The translations under genes were made by a program, and so were the position numbers. Of a DNA stretch of 64,000 nt, positions 42,016 through 51,299 are shown in pieces. Source of the DNA: CBDAPE01 sp965198325 (GTDB lineage Bacteria; Pseudomonadota; Alphaproteobacteria; UBA828; JAPUJA01); NCBI GenBank assembly GCA_965198325.1, contig CBDAPE010000013.1:256692-320691 (forward strand), in the 5' to 3' direction. Positions within the stretch are counted from its first letter, which is position 1. Every line of letters starts with the position of its first letter. The notes beneath the pieces are model-generated. The model ran no database searches, was not told the DNA's origin, and saw nothing but the letters and a program-made list of their open reading frames with translations.

Positions 42016-42302
42016 TGTGCACCCCCGCTGCGATAGCGGCGGATGCCGTCGATCTTCCCGGAGGTAATCACCAGCCCACGCTGCTTGAGCAATCCGGCAA
42101 GCGCACCGCGCACCGAGTGCGCTTGCCAGCCGGTGGCAGACATCATCTTGGCGATGCTCGCACCATCGCGCTGTGCCAGCAGCGTGGCAAGCTGGTCGAG
42201 CCTGGTGGTCGCCGGGGGCTGGGCGGGCGCGGGCTCCGGGAGTGCCGGGGCCTTGCGCTTGGGACGGTTGGCGGCTTTTGCAGTCCTGGAATCTTTGGTC
42301 AT
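42012..42302 (-). CDS. DUF3489 domain protein
   Basis: This 96-residue protein from ATG 42302 (MTKDSRTAKAANRPKRKAPA) has a GAGGAG ribosome site. After a basic Pro/Ala-rich leader comes the DUF3489 domain: TRLDQLATLLAQRDGASIAK, then MMSATGWQAHSVRGALAGLL and KQRGLVITSGKIDGIRRY. This is a winged-helix-like fold often found first in DUF3489-DUF2924-recombinase modules of alphaproteobacteria, where it may be a regulator. It overlaps the downstream DUF2924 start by 4 bases. The gene itself is intact although its partners are broken. Confidence 0.8.
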   Translation of the reverse strand: MTKDSRTAKAANRPKRKAPALPEPAPAQPPATTRLDQLATLLAQRDGASIAKMMSATGWQAHSVRGALAGLLKQRGLVITSGKIDGIRRYRSGGAQ

Positions 42303-42511
42303 TTTAGTCTCCTCGGTTACGTGACGGCCTGGTTGCCGCCGCCACCGCGGAAAGCCCGGGCGGGCCGGGCCTGGACACACTGACGCTCTCTTCGCGCGGC
42401 AAGTCCAGTCGAATCGGCTACTCTTGATGTTCATTATACGTTCTGTTAGACAGATAGGGGGTATTGAATAACGGAGGATTTCTGTCTCATCGTAACCGCC
42501 AAGGAGTGGAG

Positions 42512-42886
42512 ATGAGCCAGAGATCCGGAACCCGGGAATTGTCGTCCGAGCGGCTTGTGAAGAACATCCGCCGGGCGACCCGCAAGCAGTATTCGGCCGA
42601 GGAGAAGATCCGCATCGTGCTGGATGGCCTGCGTGGTGGGTCCAGCAGTGCCGAGCTGTGCCGTCGCGAGGGGATCGCCGAGAGCCATTATTACAGCTGG
42701 TCCAAGGAGTTCCTGGAAGCCGGCAAGCGCCGGCTGGCGGGCGACACGGCGCGCGCGGCCACGAACAGCGAGGTCGCTGATCTTCGCCGGGAGGCGCGAC
42801 AGCTGAAGAAAGTCGCCGCCGGGCAGGCCCTGAAACTGTGGTCGCTTAAAAAAAGCATGATCGCGGATGGGGGAGGCGAGGAATGA
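42512..42886 (+). CDS. IS3-family OrfA
   Basis: This 124-residue protein starts at 42512 (MSQRSGTRELSSERLVKNIR) after AAGGAGTGGAG. HTH: RKQYSAEEKIRIVLDGLRGG and AELCRREGIAESHYYSWSKE; coiled coil: SEVADLRREARQLKKVAAGQ. Its stop overlaps the OrfB ATG (ATGA). Confidence 0.9.
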   Translation: MSQRSGTRELSSERLVKNIRRATRKQYSAEEKIRIVLDGLRGGSSSAELCRREGIAESHYYSWSKEFLEAGKRRLAGDTARAATNSEVADLRREARQLKKVAAGQALKLWSLKKSMIADGGGEE

Positions 42887-43864
42887 GATACCCGGCCTCC
42901 GAGAAACTGGACATCATCCGCCTAGTCGAGCACTCCCGTCTGCCGGTGCGCCGGACGCTGGAGAAGCTCGGTATCCTGCCAGCGGGATTTTACCGATGGT
43001 ACGACCGCTACCAGACCGGTGGGCACGAGGCGCTGGAAGACAGATCGCCCAAGTCGAAACAGGTCTGGAACCGCATCCCGGATGATGTTCGGGAGCGGAT
43101 CGTGGAGATGGCCCTGGACGAGCCTGAGCTGTCACCACGGGAGCTGGCGACGCACGTTATCGACACGGAAGGCTATTTTGTCTCAGAGGCTTCGGTCTAC
43201 CGGCTGCTCAAGGTGCACGACCTGATCACCAACCCAGCCTTCGTTGTGATCAAGGCCGCCGATGGGTTCAAGGACAAGACCGTCAGGCCCAATCAGCCGT
43301 GGCAGACAGACTTCACCTCCCTCAAGGTCATCGGTTGGGGCTGGTTCTATCTCTCGACCATCCTCGACGACTTCTCGCGCTCTATCATCGCCTGGAAGCT
43401 GTGTACGACGATGCGGACCGAAGACGTCACCGACACGCTGGAACTGGCGCTCAAGGCATCGGGCTGCGATCGGGCGAAGGTCGTCCATAAGCCCCGGCTG
43501 TTGTCGGACAATGGATCCAGCCATATCTCCGGCGGCTTGGCCGAATGGCTCGATGATCGGAGCATGGAGCATGTCCGTGGCGCACCTTACCATCCCCAGA
43601 CCCAGGGCAAGATCGAGCGCTGGCACCAGACGCTGAAGAACCGGGTCCTGCTCGAGAACTATTATCTGCCCGGTGATCTCGAAGCCAAGCCTCGGCGCCT
43701 TCGTCGAGCACTACAACCACCGGCGCTACCACGAGAGCTTAAATAACCTCACGCCCGCCGATGTCTACTTCGGGCGCGGCCAGACCATCCTGCCGAAAAG
43801 AGAAAGGATCAAACGAAAGATCATCGAGCACCGGCGCTTGCAACACCGCAACGGCGCTGCATAA
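42883..43864 (+). pseudogene. IS3-family OrfB transposase, frameshifted near its 3' end
   Basis: It starts at 42883 (MRYPASEKLDIIRLVEHSRL). The rve core is complete: QTDFTSLKVIGWGWFYLS, LLSDNGSSHISGGLAEWLDD and PQTQGKIERWHQTLKNRV carry Asp, Asp and Glu. Near 43690 the frame shifts; the proper ending HYNHRRYHESLNNLTPADVY then FGRGQ is read in another frame to the stop at 43864. Only about 50 C-terminal residues are affected. Confidence 0.85.
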
Positions 43865-43919
43865 AATCAACAACCAGATGAGCCAGAGCCTCCGTCGTTT
43901 TAGGCCCCATTCTGTCTCA

Positions 43920-44024
43920 AATCATCTGACGACGGACAGCCACGGCATCGCACCGGTCCCGCGCGACCATCCGGCTTATCCATTCATGTTCGATCGGGAC
44001 GGTGATGGTACGGTCTGCGAATAG
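43920..44024 (+). pseudogene. Excalibur calcium-binding domain, 3' fragment
   Basis: The frame beginning at the IS3 end reads HGIAPVPRDHPAYPFMFDRD, then GDGTVCE and a stop. DxDxDGxxCE is the Excalibur motif that ends many secreted nucleases and surface proteins. Everything upstream was replaced by the IS3. Confidence 0.7.
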
Positions 44025-44416
44025 CCTGTCCCAGTCAACCCGAAGCGATATGCATGCGGACAGGGCGAACCTCCTTCGCCAGTCTTGAATCACAACCATC
44101 TTCAAAAGGGAATCCCTTGCGAGTCAGATTTTGCCGCCGTTGGTGTAATTGCCGTATGGCGTAGGAAATTATCTGTTGCCGCGAGGAAGCGATCGGGGAT
44201 TGCGGTCGGCGCGCATCGGGAGCCGGAGCCCGCGCGGAGAGTGAGCACAAGAGACGGTCACTTCGACAAACTGAATTCGTTCGTGTTAGATATCGGCGTC
44301 GGCACATTGCAGTGTTCAATGCTCGGACAGACGGCGAACCGCGGGGACCATGTTAAATTCTATTAATAATTATATAATCCCTATAATTTCCAATTTTTAG
44401 ATATGCCCTAAATCAC
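44025..44416 (+). promoter_or_regulatory. intergenic region with AT-rich promoter of the TPR gene
   Basis: No gene is supported over 390 bases. From 44348 to 44400 the sequence becomes strikingly AT-rich (tattaataattatataatcc, ctataatttccaatttttag), with two TATAAT hexamers at 44373 and 44382, 30-45 bases before the ATG at 44417. No strong ribosome site was seen. Confidence 0.5.
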
Positions 44417-45154
44417 ATGATAAGAGTCGTGTTTCTGGCCTGGGCGACAATCGCGCACCTGCTTCTCTTGGCAAGCGCCGCAGGCGCTCAATCGATCGAA
44501 GTGGCACGCGCCGCCTACGCCGAAGGTCGATTCATCGAGGCCGCCGACCTCGCCGAAGCCCTCGGGACCTCTGAAGGATATGGACTCGCGGCCCAATCGC
44601 TAACGATACAAAGCTACTACATTGCCGAAGACGACGTGAAGCAGGCTTTGTTCGATCACGCCTTGCTGTTGGCGCAAGAGGCGGTCCGAGCCGACGTGAC
44701 CAATCCGGAAGCCCACCTCCAGTTGTCCCGTGTTATGGGACGATACGCACAGACAATCGGAGTATTGGAAGCGGCAGGGTATGCGGAGAAGGTGAGCGAA
44801 GCTATCGACACTACGCTTCGGCTGGATCCGGCAATGGCAGCCGCTCATTTGAGCTTGGCCATGTGGCACGCGGAAGTCGTCGGCAGGGTCGGGCGGCTCA
44901 TGGCTAATATGCTTTATGGCGCCACCGAAGAGGACGCTCTTGCTTGCTACGAGCGGGCCCTCAAGCTTGCGCCCAATGAGAAAGTGGTGCATTTGGAATA
45001 TGCGCTCGGCCTATTGCTACTAGATGACGACGAGAACCGCGAACAAGCGCGTGACTTACTCGCGCGCGCGACTGAAATGCCGTCGAAGGACGCTTTCGAC
45101 TATATCATTCACCAGAGGGCGGTCGAGCGCTTGGCGATACTTGACAGTCAATAA
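44417..45154 (+). CDS. secreted TPR-repeat protein
   Basis: This is a 245-residue protein with a signal peptide (MIRVVFLAWATIAHLLLLAS, cleaved near AGAQS). The mature part is all-helical with TPR-like units: IEVARAAYAEGRFIEAADLA, QALFDHALLLAQEAVRADVT, SEAIDTTLRLDPAMAAAHLS and ALACYERALKLAPNEKVVHL. The repeats suggest a periplasmic scaffold; the partner is unknown. Lower GC, the AT-rich promoter and isolation between an IS3 and an istB scrap suggest transfer. The stop at 45154 is directly followed by IS21 sequence, so a longer original C-terminus cannot be excluded. Confidence 0.75.
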   Translation: MIRVVFLAWATIAHLLLLASAAGAQSIEVARAAYAEGRFIEAADLAEALGTSEGYGLAAQSLTIQSYYIAEDDVKQALFDHALLLAQEAVRADVTNPEAHLQLSRVMGRYAQTIGVLEAAGYAEKVSEAIDTTLRLDPAMAAAHLSLAMWHAEVVGRVGRLMANMLYGATEEDALACYERALKLAPNEKVVHLEYALGLLLLDDDENREQARDLLARATEMPSKDAFDYIIHQRAVERLAILDSQ

Positions 45155-45170
45155 CGAGGGTAACGCCCAA

Positions 45171-45701
45171 CCAAGCCCATCCAGTGGGCTCAACAAGATG
45201 CTCGTCCTCGAGCTCGCCCGCGGCGAATACATCGCGCGCCGGGAGACCGTGGTCCTGCTCGGCCCAAGTGGCGTCGGCAAGACCCACATCGCTCTCGCCC
45301 TCGGCCTCGCCGCCTGCCAGAAGGGCCTCGGCGTCCGCTTCACCACCGCCTCCCATCTGGTCCATGAGCTGATCGAGGCGCGCGACGAGAAGAGACTGCT
45401 CCGCCTCCAGGCCCAGCTCGCCAGGGTCAGTCTTCCGATCGTCGACGAGCTCGGCTACGTCCCGCTGTCACAGACAGGCAGCGAGCTGCTGTTCGACGTC
45501 TTCAGCCAGCGCTACGAAAACGGTGCCACCATCGTCACCTCCAACCTGCCCTTCCAGGAATGGACCTCTGTCTTCGCCAGCGAGCGCCTCACCGGTGCCC
45601 TGCTCGACCGCATCACCCATTACGTCCACATCCTGGAGATGAACGCCGAGAGCTACCGGCTCAAGCAGAGCCGCTCCCGACGCCAGCGTTCCTCCGAGTA
45701 A
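45171..45701 (+). pseudogene. istB: IS21 IstB, 5'-truncated (third IS21 type)
   Basis: The frame carries GPSGVGKTHIALALGLAACQ (Walker A), IVDELGYVPLSQTGSELLF (Walker B) and ATIVTSNLPFQEW, ending at 45701. The N-terminal 75 or so residues are missing. It is clearly diverged from IstB of copies 1 and 2. Confidence 0.85.
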
Positions 45702-46146
45702 TCGCACCTCCCCGCTTGACCCCGTGGGCCCACAGGCCCCTCCCGCGCGTGGGCCGACGCCAGCCGCGCGCAGCGCGCATCGCCCCGCGCACGGGTCCCT
45801 CCTGTGGGCTTTTATGCGGCAACGGAAGTCAAGGTGCGGTGCGAGCTACGTCTTGAGTATGTCTTGTCTCCTTTGGTTGGCCAGATCGGCGGCGCGTCTC
45901 GCCGGGTCGGAACGCTTCTCGCATCGGTCGCACGAACGTGCGGATGCCCAACTTTTATCCGGGCGGTTTTCGGCGCCGGTGCGCCGGATCCGTCTCCAAA
46001 TCCCGCTTGCTGCGGGCACAACGTTCTGGAGGCGGGACCCTTCTACGGGTCGGCGTCTTTCAGCCCTGTCCATGGTCAGTCACTCGCCACCCGGACCAGC
46101 CCTTGCCGCTTCCGGCCGGACTAGCTAGAGCAGTGCGGTCTCTGGA
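45702..46146. other. IS21 end-region remnant and unassigned DNA
   Basis: To about 45800 the sequence resembles the region beyond istB in IS21 copy 1 (cccacaggcccctcccgcgc). After that no gene or IS end was recognised up to the IS110 remnant. Confidence 0.45.
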
Positions 46147-46532
46147 TCATGCGAGCCTGGCGCCCGTCGAGATGAGACCGGTCTCGGAGAACCGCCACAG
46201 CGCGATGAGCAGCTTGCGGGCAAGTGCCACAATCATGACCCGGCGGATACCTCCCCTGGCCCCGGCAGGACGCTCTTCGAACCATTTGCAAAGCGCACTC
46301 TCGGGCTGATGGCGCAACCAGCGCCACGCCATTTGAACGAGTAGCGCCCGAACCCAGGCAGGGCCGTCACGGCCGATCCCCTGGTCCCGTTCCGTGGCGC
46401 TGCTCGCCTAGGGGGTTGGCATCATCCCGACCCAGTTCGCGATCTCCCGGCGGTTGCGGAACCCGCGGTAGAAGATCTCGTGCGTCAGCAGGGTTGCGTC
46501 ATTCGCGCCGATCCCCTTCGGTCGGGTCAGCG

Positions 46533-47873
46533 GGGTGTGTCCGATTGTCTGTGTAAGTGACGCCGTGGGCGACATTGTTTCCGGCCTCAGCGCGCTGAGG
46601 CCGGAAAGCGATCCTCGAACAGGATCGCAAACTGCCCCATTGCGGCGGTCCATTCAATAGGCCGTTTCCAGCCGACACCGGCATTGCGGATCGCCAGGAA
46701 CAACAGCTTGACCGCCGCCTCGTCGTTGGGGAAGCTACCGCGTGTCTTGATGATCTTGCGCAAAGATCGGTGCAGGCTCTCCAGCGCGTTGGTGGTGTAG
46801 ATCATCTTGCGGATCGCCGGCGGGAACGCGAACATCGGCACCACCTGCTCCCAGGCGCGGCGCCAGCTGGGCGCGATCGCCGGATAGCGCTCGCCCCATT
46901 TGGCCTCGAACTCGTCGAGCTTGGCCGCCGCGGTCTCGGCGGTTTCGGCGCGGTAGATCGCCTTGATATCGGGCATGATCCTCTTTCGGTCCTTCCACGA
47001 CACGAACGCCAGCGAACTGCGGATCAGATGCACGATGCAGGTCTGCACCGTGGTCTCGGGGAACACCGTTGTTATCGCCTCGGGGAAGCCCTTGAGGCCG
47101 TCGACCACGGCGATCAGGATGTCAGCGACGCCGCGGGTCTTGAGGTCGTTCATCACCTTGAGCCAGAACTTGGCGCCTTCGGTCTGCTCGATCCACAGCC
47201 CGAGAACCTCCTTCTCGCCTTCAGCGGTGAGGGCCAGTGCAACGTAGACTGCTTTGTTGCGCACCAGGCCTTCGTCGCGGATCTTGACCCGCAGCGCGTC
47301 AAAGAACACCACCGGATAGACCGCATCGAGCGGTCGGTTCTGCCATTCGCGGACCTCCTCGAGTACCGCGTCGGTGACCCGGCTGATCAGGTCCGGCGAA
47401 ACCGCGACCCCGTAAAGCTCCTGCAGATGGCCACGTATCTCGCGCACCGTCATGCCGCGGGCATACAGCGACACGATGCGATCGTCGAAGCCCTCGAGAC
47501 GGCGTTCGCCCTTGGGCACGATCAGCGGGTCGAACGTGCCGGTGCGGTCGCGCGGCACGGCGATATCGATCTCGCCATCCTCGCTCAGCACCGTCTTGTC
47601 CGAGTAGCCGTTGCGGCTGTTACCCGTGCCGCGACCGGCCGGGTCACCCTTCTCGTAGCCCAGGTGATCGCTCAGCTCGGCGTCAAGCGCCCGCTCCAAG
47701 AGCACCGCCTTGAGCTGCTTGAACAGCCCGTCTTCGCCCAGCAGGTCATCCGGCTTCTCGTAATCGGCCAGAAGTTCGTCCAGAAGTTCAGGTCTGATAG
47801 TCCTCATCGTAGGTCCTCCCATACTAAATATTGGACCCACGGCACTCATTTACACAAGATATCTGACACTCTC
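46533..47873 (-). mobile_element. IS256-family element, copy 3 (1341 bp)
   Basis: It has the same ends as copies 1 and 2, in reverse orientation. The 8-bp target duplication GGTCAGCG is perfect (46525-46532 and 47874-47881). It is inserted in an IS110 transposase gene. Confidence 0.95.
46587..47807 (-). CDS. IS256-family transposase, copy 3
   Basis: This 406-residue protein is identical to copies 1 and 2; start ATG 47807 has the same GGGAGG context. It is intact. Confidence 0.95.
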   Translation of the reverse strand: MRTIRPELLDELLADYEKPDDLLGEDGLFKQLKAVLLERALDAELSDHLGYEKGDPAGRGTGNSRNGYSDKTVLSEDGEIDIAVPRDRTGTFDPLIVPKGERRLEGFDDRIVSLYARGMTVREIRGHLQELYGVAVSPDLISRVTDAVLEEVREWQNRPLDAVYPVVFFDALRVKIRDEGLVRNKAVYVALALTAEGEKEVLGLWIEQTEGAKFWLKVMNDLKTRGVADILIAVVDGLKGFPEAITTVFPETTVQTCIVHLIRSSLAFVSWKDRKRIMPDIKAIYRAETAETAAAKLDEFEAKWGERYPAIAPSWRRAWEQVVPMFAFPPAIRKMIYTTNALESLHRSLRKIIKTRGSFPNDEAAVKLLFLAIRNAGVGWKRPIEWTAAMGQFAILFEDRFPASAR

Positions 47874-48827
47874 GGTCAGCGTTGCGATCTTCACCGCCGC
47901 TTGTGTGTCGCTGCCCTCGGGAGCAGCCGCGATCGAGAGCTTCGCTCCTGACCGCACTACACCGCCGCGCTCGGCCTCGACCTGCGCGATCTGCCATTCC
48001 ACAAGTGCAAGCCGCTCCGCAAGCCGCAGGATCTCGCGCCGGGCCTGCGGCTGGAACGGCTCTCCGTAGCCGGTGGTCACCTCGGCGAACTTCGCCTCGG
48101 ACCTCTTGGTGCGAGGCTCCAGTTGGAAGACACCGTACAGCTTCAGCAACCCTTTGATCGAGTTGGTCAGCGATGTTCGCTCCTTCACCAGACGCCGGCG
48201 CTCGCGAAGCGGTCGCTTGCGGTCCTCTTCTTCCACGCTCGGCACCCGTGCGCGGCTCAGCACAGCTGCATCGCCGCGCTCGTGCGCCAGCAGCGCACGC
48301 ACCATCTTCTTCACGTCGATCCGGTCCGTCTTGCGCTGCTTCGCCTTCCGGTTCACCAGAAAGCTCACAGGGCCCAGCACGACCGTCTCGACAGACAGGA
48401 TCCGGTCCAGCCAGCGCGCCAGCCAGAACCCTTCATAGCCGGCTTCATAGCAGCACAGAACGCGGACTTCCCGGTCGAGACCCCGTTCGGCCTTCACCCG
48501 CTGACACTCAATCAAATCCCTGAGGCCTTCCACATCCGCGCTGCCAAGCGAGTGCAGTTCGATGCGCTCGCTCGTCGGCCCCTTGATTCCGACTACCCAA
48601 CTCTTCCCGCTGATCTCGATCGCGACATACAGCGTGCCATATTCCGCACCAGCCGGCGCGGCGGTCTCCTTCCTCGAAAGCATTTGATGTCTTCTGGTGA
48701 AGCTTCGAAATACCAGGACCGTAACACCGGCCCCGATTCGGCCTCATAGGATCTACGGGGACAAGTTACCACCGAGCCAGTGGTACAATTTTACGCCGCC
48801 GCGCCAGTACATAGTCGCTCCGCCGTT

Positions 48828-49146
48828 GACAATCGATGATGCCCGTGAATGCGTCCAGCTTCGGACGCCTCCGTGGCCTGCTCCGGCGATATCCAGGCGG
48901 CATCGAGAACGCCAACATCTTGCGCACCGTCTTGCGGTCCAGCCCGAGCACCCGCGACGCCTCGCGGGTGCTCATCCCCTCGACACGGCACGCCCGCCGG
49001 ACCCGCGCATACAACTCCACCCGATACATTCCCCCGCCTTCCAGTCAGAGCAACCCTGATAGAAGGCTATACGCGGTCCCATTTTGGTCCGCCGCAACCG
49101 CATCGACCGGCCGCTTCAATGGGGGATTATTGCTCCGCCGTTCTCA
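48828..49146 (-). mobile_element. istA: IS21-family right-end remnant with istA 5' fragment
   Basis: The right end (reversed: TGAGAACGGCGGAGCAATAA) finishes at 49146. The istA start at 49029 reads MYRVELYARVRRACRVEGMS, then TREASRVLGLDRKTVRKMLA and PKLDAFTGIID before homology stops near 48836. It belongs to the same branch as copies 1 and 2. Confidence 0.8.
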
Positions 49147-49218
49147 TGAGCACCCAGTTGCGGGAGTCGGGGTAGAACAACTCACTAGATCGATCTAAAA
49201 TAGTCCCAGAAGTTCCGT

Positions 49219-50478
49219 CTAGAAGTTGTAGATCAGGTTCAGCTCGACGAAGCCGTCGCGGCGGGTCCAATGAGCGGCATCTGCCTTGTCGATATCGAGA
49301 AAAGCGGCCGCCTCTAGGTGCAGGGACCACTGGTCCGAGAGACGCCTGTTCAATTCGGCATTAAGGGAGCGTGTGCCGACGTCCGCATCCTCCAGCGTCC
49401 CGACAATGAATTCTGTGCCCTCGACATCGTTGAGCGTGAGGCGGGCAGCGAGGAAGAGGTCGTTCTGAAAGATATTGGTCGCACGCAGGCCGCGTCCGTC
49501 GCGGTTCCATTCGCCGAGCAGGCCGAGATCAGCGGCCGATTCGAACACGGAATAGAGCGTGTACTCGCCGCCCGCGACGAACGCCGTGTAGTCCTCTTCT
49601 ATATCGCGGGCGTTCCGGGCGCCTGTGCGCCGGATGGCCTCGAGCTTCAGCAGCCAGGCGCCGTAGGTCATCTGGGCATCCAGCCCGACCTGGCGGATCT
49701 GCTCGTAATAGGGAATCAGGATCGGCGCACCAGCGCGATCCTTAACAAGCTGCAGAGCCGGCTCCCGGCCGGTGCCGCCGAAGACGCTCACGCCGATATC
49801 GAAGGGTCCGACGCTATGGCTGTATCGGGCGGCGAGGTCCAGATGCCATTCCTTGGCGGCGCTTTCGTAGCGGGCGAGGTCGCTGTCCACGACGAGGGGG
49901 GTTCGCAGGCGGCCGTGACGGCCGGGATGGGTGCGGAGCCGGTGGTAGGGGAGTGCGAACAGTTCCGCCGCGCCCCACTCGCCGGACCATGTGACATGGG
50001 CCATGGGCTGGCCCAGCTTGGCCTCCTCGTTCGGGTGCTCGACGAGGTCGGTCTGGTTGACGATATCGACCAGGTGGCGCGATTCCGCGACCCCCCAGAA
50101 GATGCGGTCGATGCCGAGACGCAGCTCCCACTCGCCATCGCCGGCCTCGCCGAAGAGCAGGAGGTAGGCTTCGCGCAGGTCGGCGTGGGTGCGGTGCTCA
50201 TCGGCGCCGTCGTAGCGATAGAAGGCCTCGAAGGTGAGGCTACGGCCCTCGGAGTCCTCCAGATAGAGCCTCGGCGCCGCAACGACGCCGCTGCCGTGGT
50301 CACGTTGGTCGGCGTGGGCAGCGGAGTGCGGATACCAGCGGCCGTCCACGCTCACGCGCCCGGAAAACTCTTGGTAGTTGATCCAGGTTCCGGCGCATGC
50401 GTCGGCTGCAAGGACCGAGGCCGCGATGCAGGCAGCGCCGAGAGCAGCGTGGGGGAGAGAGACTCGGAAGAGCATCAA
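49219..50478 (-). CDS. outer-membrane beta-barrel protein of an RND/LolA-like export set
   Basis: This 419-residue protein has a signal peptide (ASVLAADACAG) and alternating amphipathic strands throughout: RLYLEDSEGRSLTFEAFYRY, REAYLLLFGEAGDGEWELRL, LDLAARYSHSVGPFDIGVSV and WLLKLEAIRRTGARNARDI. It ends in LNLIYNF, an aromatic C-terminus fitting BAM-dependent insertion. Barrels of this kind, sometimes annotated DUF1302-like, accompany MMPL exporters with LolA-like partners. The start overlaps the LolA-like stop by 4 bases (ATGA). It is the last gene of the operon; IS21 debris begins 73 bases after its stop. Confidence 0.75.
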   Translation of the reverse strand: MMLFRVSLPHAALGAACIAASVLAADACAGTWINYQEFSGRVSVDGRWYPHSAAHADQRDHGSGVVAAPRLYLEDSEGRSLTFEAFYRYDGADEHRTHADLREAYLLLFGEAGDGEWELRLGIDRIFWGVAESRHLVDIVNQTDLVEHPNEEAKLGQPMAHVTWSGEWGAAELFALPYHRLRTHPGRHGRLRTPLVVDSDLARYESAAKEWHLDLAARYSHSVGPFDIGVSVFGGTGREPALQLVKDRAGAPILIPYYEQIRQVGLDAQMTYGAWLLKLEAIRRTGARNARDIEEDYTAFVAGGEYTLYSVFESAADLGLLGEWNRDGRGLRATNIFQNDLFLAARLTLNDVEGTEFIVGTLEDADVGTRSLNAELNRRLSDQWSLHLEAAAFLDIDKADAAHWTRRDGFVELNLIYNF

Positions 50479-51299
50479 CGCACTCGTTTCAGCCCAGTCC
50501 GAGTGAAGTCGCGCTCATCGAGATCGGTTCCGAACTGAAAATCCGTCCAGCTCATGACGGTGCTCTTCCCGGTGAGATGATTGACCATCGTCATCTCACC
50601 GGCGCGCCAGTAACGATCCAGATAGCGTTCGTAGCTCCCGAACGTCAGAGTCTTCAGATGCGCGCCCTTGCGGTCGTAATACTCCACTTTCCAGACGCGA
50701 AGCTCGTCCCGGTCGTGCCAGACCAGTTGGCGGCTGTAGCCCGATCCCTTCCCGATCGGGACACGTTCGGAGACTGTGCATGTCAGATCGCTACACGGCT
50801 CGTCGCGCAGATATCGGTGCGTGAACTTCTCGACCTCCTGGGCGCTCATGTCCTCGTAGGCGAACTCGCTACCCATGAAGGAGCCTGAACGGTTCGACGA
50901 GCTGATGCGCTTGACCCGCTTCAGAGCGGGCAGATAGAGCCACTGCTCGTCCTCGTCGTCCCGGTGGGCATGAATGAGAAACGCGGTTCCCTTGACGTCG
51001 TGTGGCTCGTCGAACACGAAGATGCTCTTATTGCCGTCTTCGACGACCTCGAGAACCTTGAGGCGGAGCTGGCGCCGACTCTCTTGCCCCTGCCTGTTGC
51101 GCAGCACCATGGTCTGCCGGGCCGTGAAATTGCCGAAACCCTCCTCGCGCGCACGGGCATCGTGCGCAATCTCCAGCCCGATTTCCTCCGGAGTGCCGTT
51201 GTCGGCGCGCGCGGGTTGACGCGCCTCCAGACAAGCCAAGAGGGCCAGACCAGACAGAAGAAACAGGAGCGTCCAACGGGTGAGATAGGCGTGTGGCAT
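50475..51299 (-). CDS. LolA-like 'outer membrane lipoprotein-sorting' periplasmic protein
   Basis: This 274-residue protein has a signal peptide (LLFLLSGLALLACLEARQPA). The mature part matches the LolA_like family: TARQTMVLRNRQGQESRRQL, SIFVFDEPHDVKGTAFLIHA, DEQWLYLPALKRVKRISSSN and RSGSFMGSEFAYEDMSAQEV. The fold is a half-barrel that shelters a lipid. The protein usually travels with an RND/MMPL exporter and is thought to carry a hydrophobic cargo across the periplasm; the cargo is unknown. Its ATG shares one base with the RND stop (TAATG) and its stop overlaps the barrel gene, so the three are tightly coupled. Confidence 0.85.
   Translation of the reverse strand: MPHAYLTRWTLLFLLSGLALLACLEARQPARADNGTPEEIGLEIAHDARAREEGFGNFTARQTMVLRNRQGQESRRQLRLKVLEVVEDGNKSIFVFDEPHDVKGTAFLIHAHRDDEDEQWLYLPALKRVKRISSSNRSGSFMGSEFAYEDMSAQEVEKFTHRYLRDEPCSDLTCTVSERVPIGKGSGYSRQLVWHDRDELRVWKVEYYDRKGAHLKTLTFGSYERYLDRYWRAGEMTMVNHLTGKSTVMSWTDFQFGTDLDERDFTRTGLKRVR

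Larger units (their letters stand above)
42446..43919 (+). mobile_element. IS3-family element
   Basis: The ends are TTAGACAGATAGGGG at 42446 and, reversed, TGAGACAGAATGGGG ending at 43919. It contains OrfA and a frameshifted OrfB. The right flank is the tail of an Excalibur-domain gene. Related pieces lie at 10893, 12462, 37985 and 61226. Confidence 0.85.
46147..48683 (-). pseudogene. IS110-family transposase interrupted by IS256 copy 3 and a nonsense codon
   Basis: The gene starts at 48683 (MLSRKETAAPAGAEYGTLYV). Catalytic pieces are VAIEISGKSWVV, LCCYEAGYEGFWLARWL and RKTDRIDVKKMVRALLA. It runs to the IS256 target duplication at 47881, resumes at 46532 with RPKGIGANDATLLTHEIFYR, then NRREIANWVGMMPTP, hits a TAG near 46410, and continues with ERDQGIGRDGPAWVRALLVQ to 46147. 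Without the IS256 and the stop it would be a full-length protein of about 400 residues. Confidence 0.85.
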
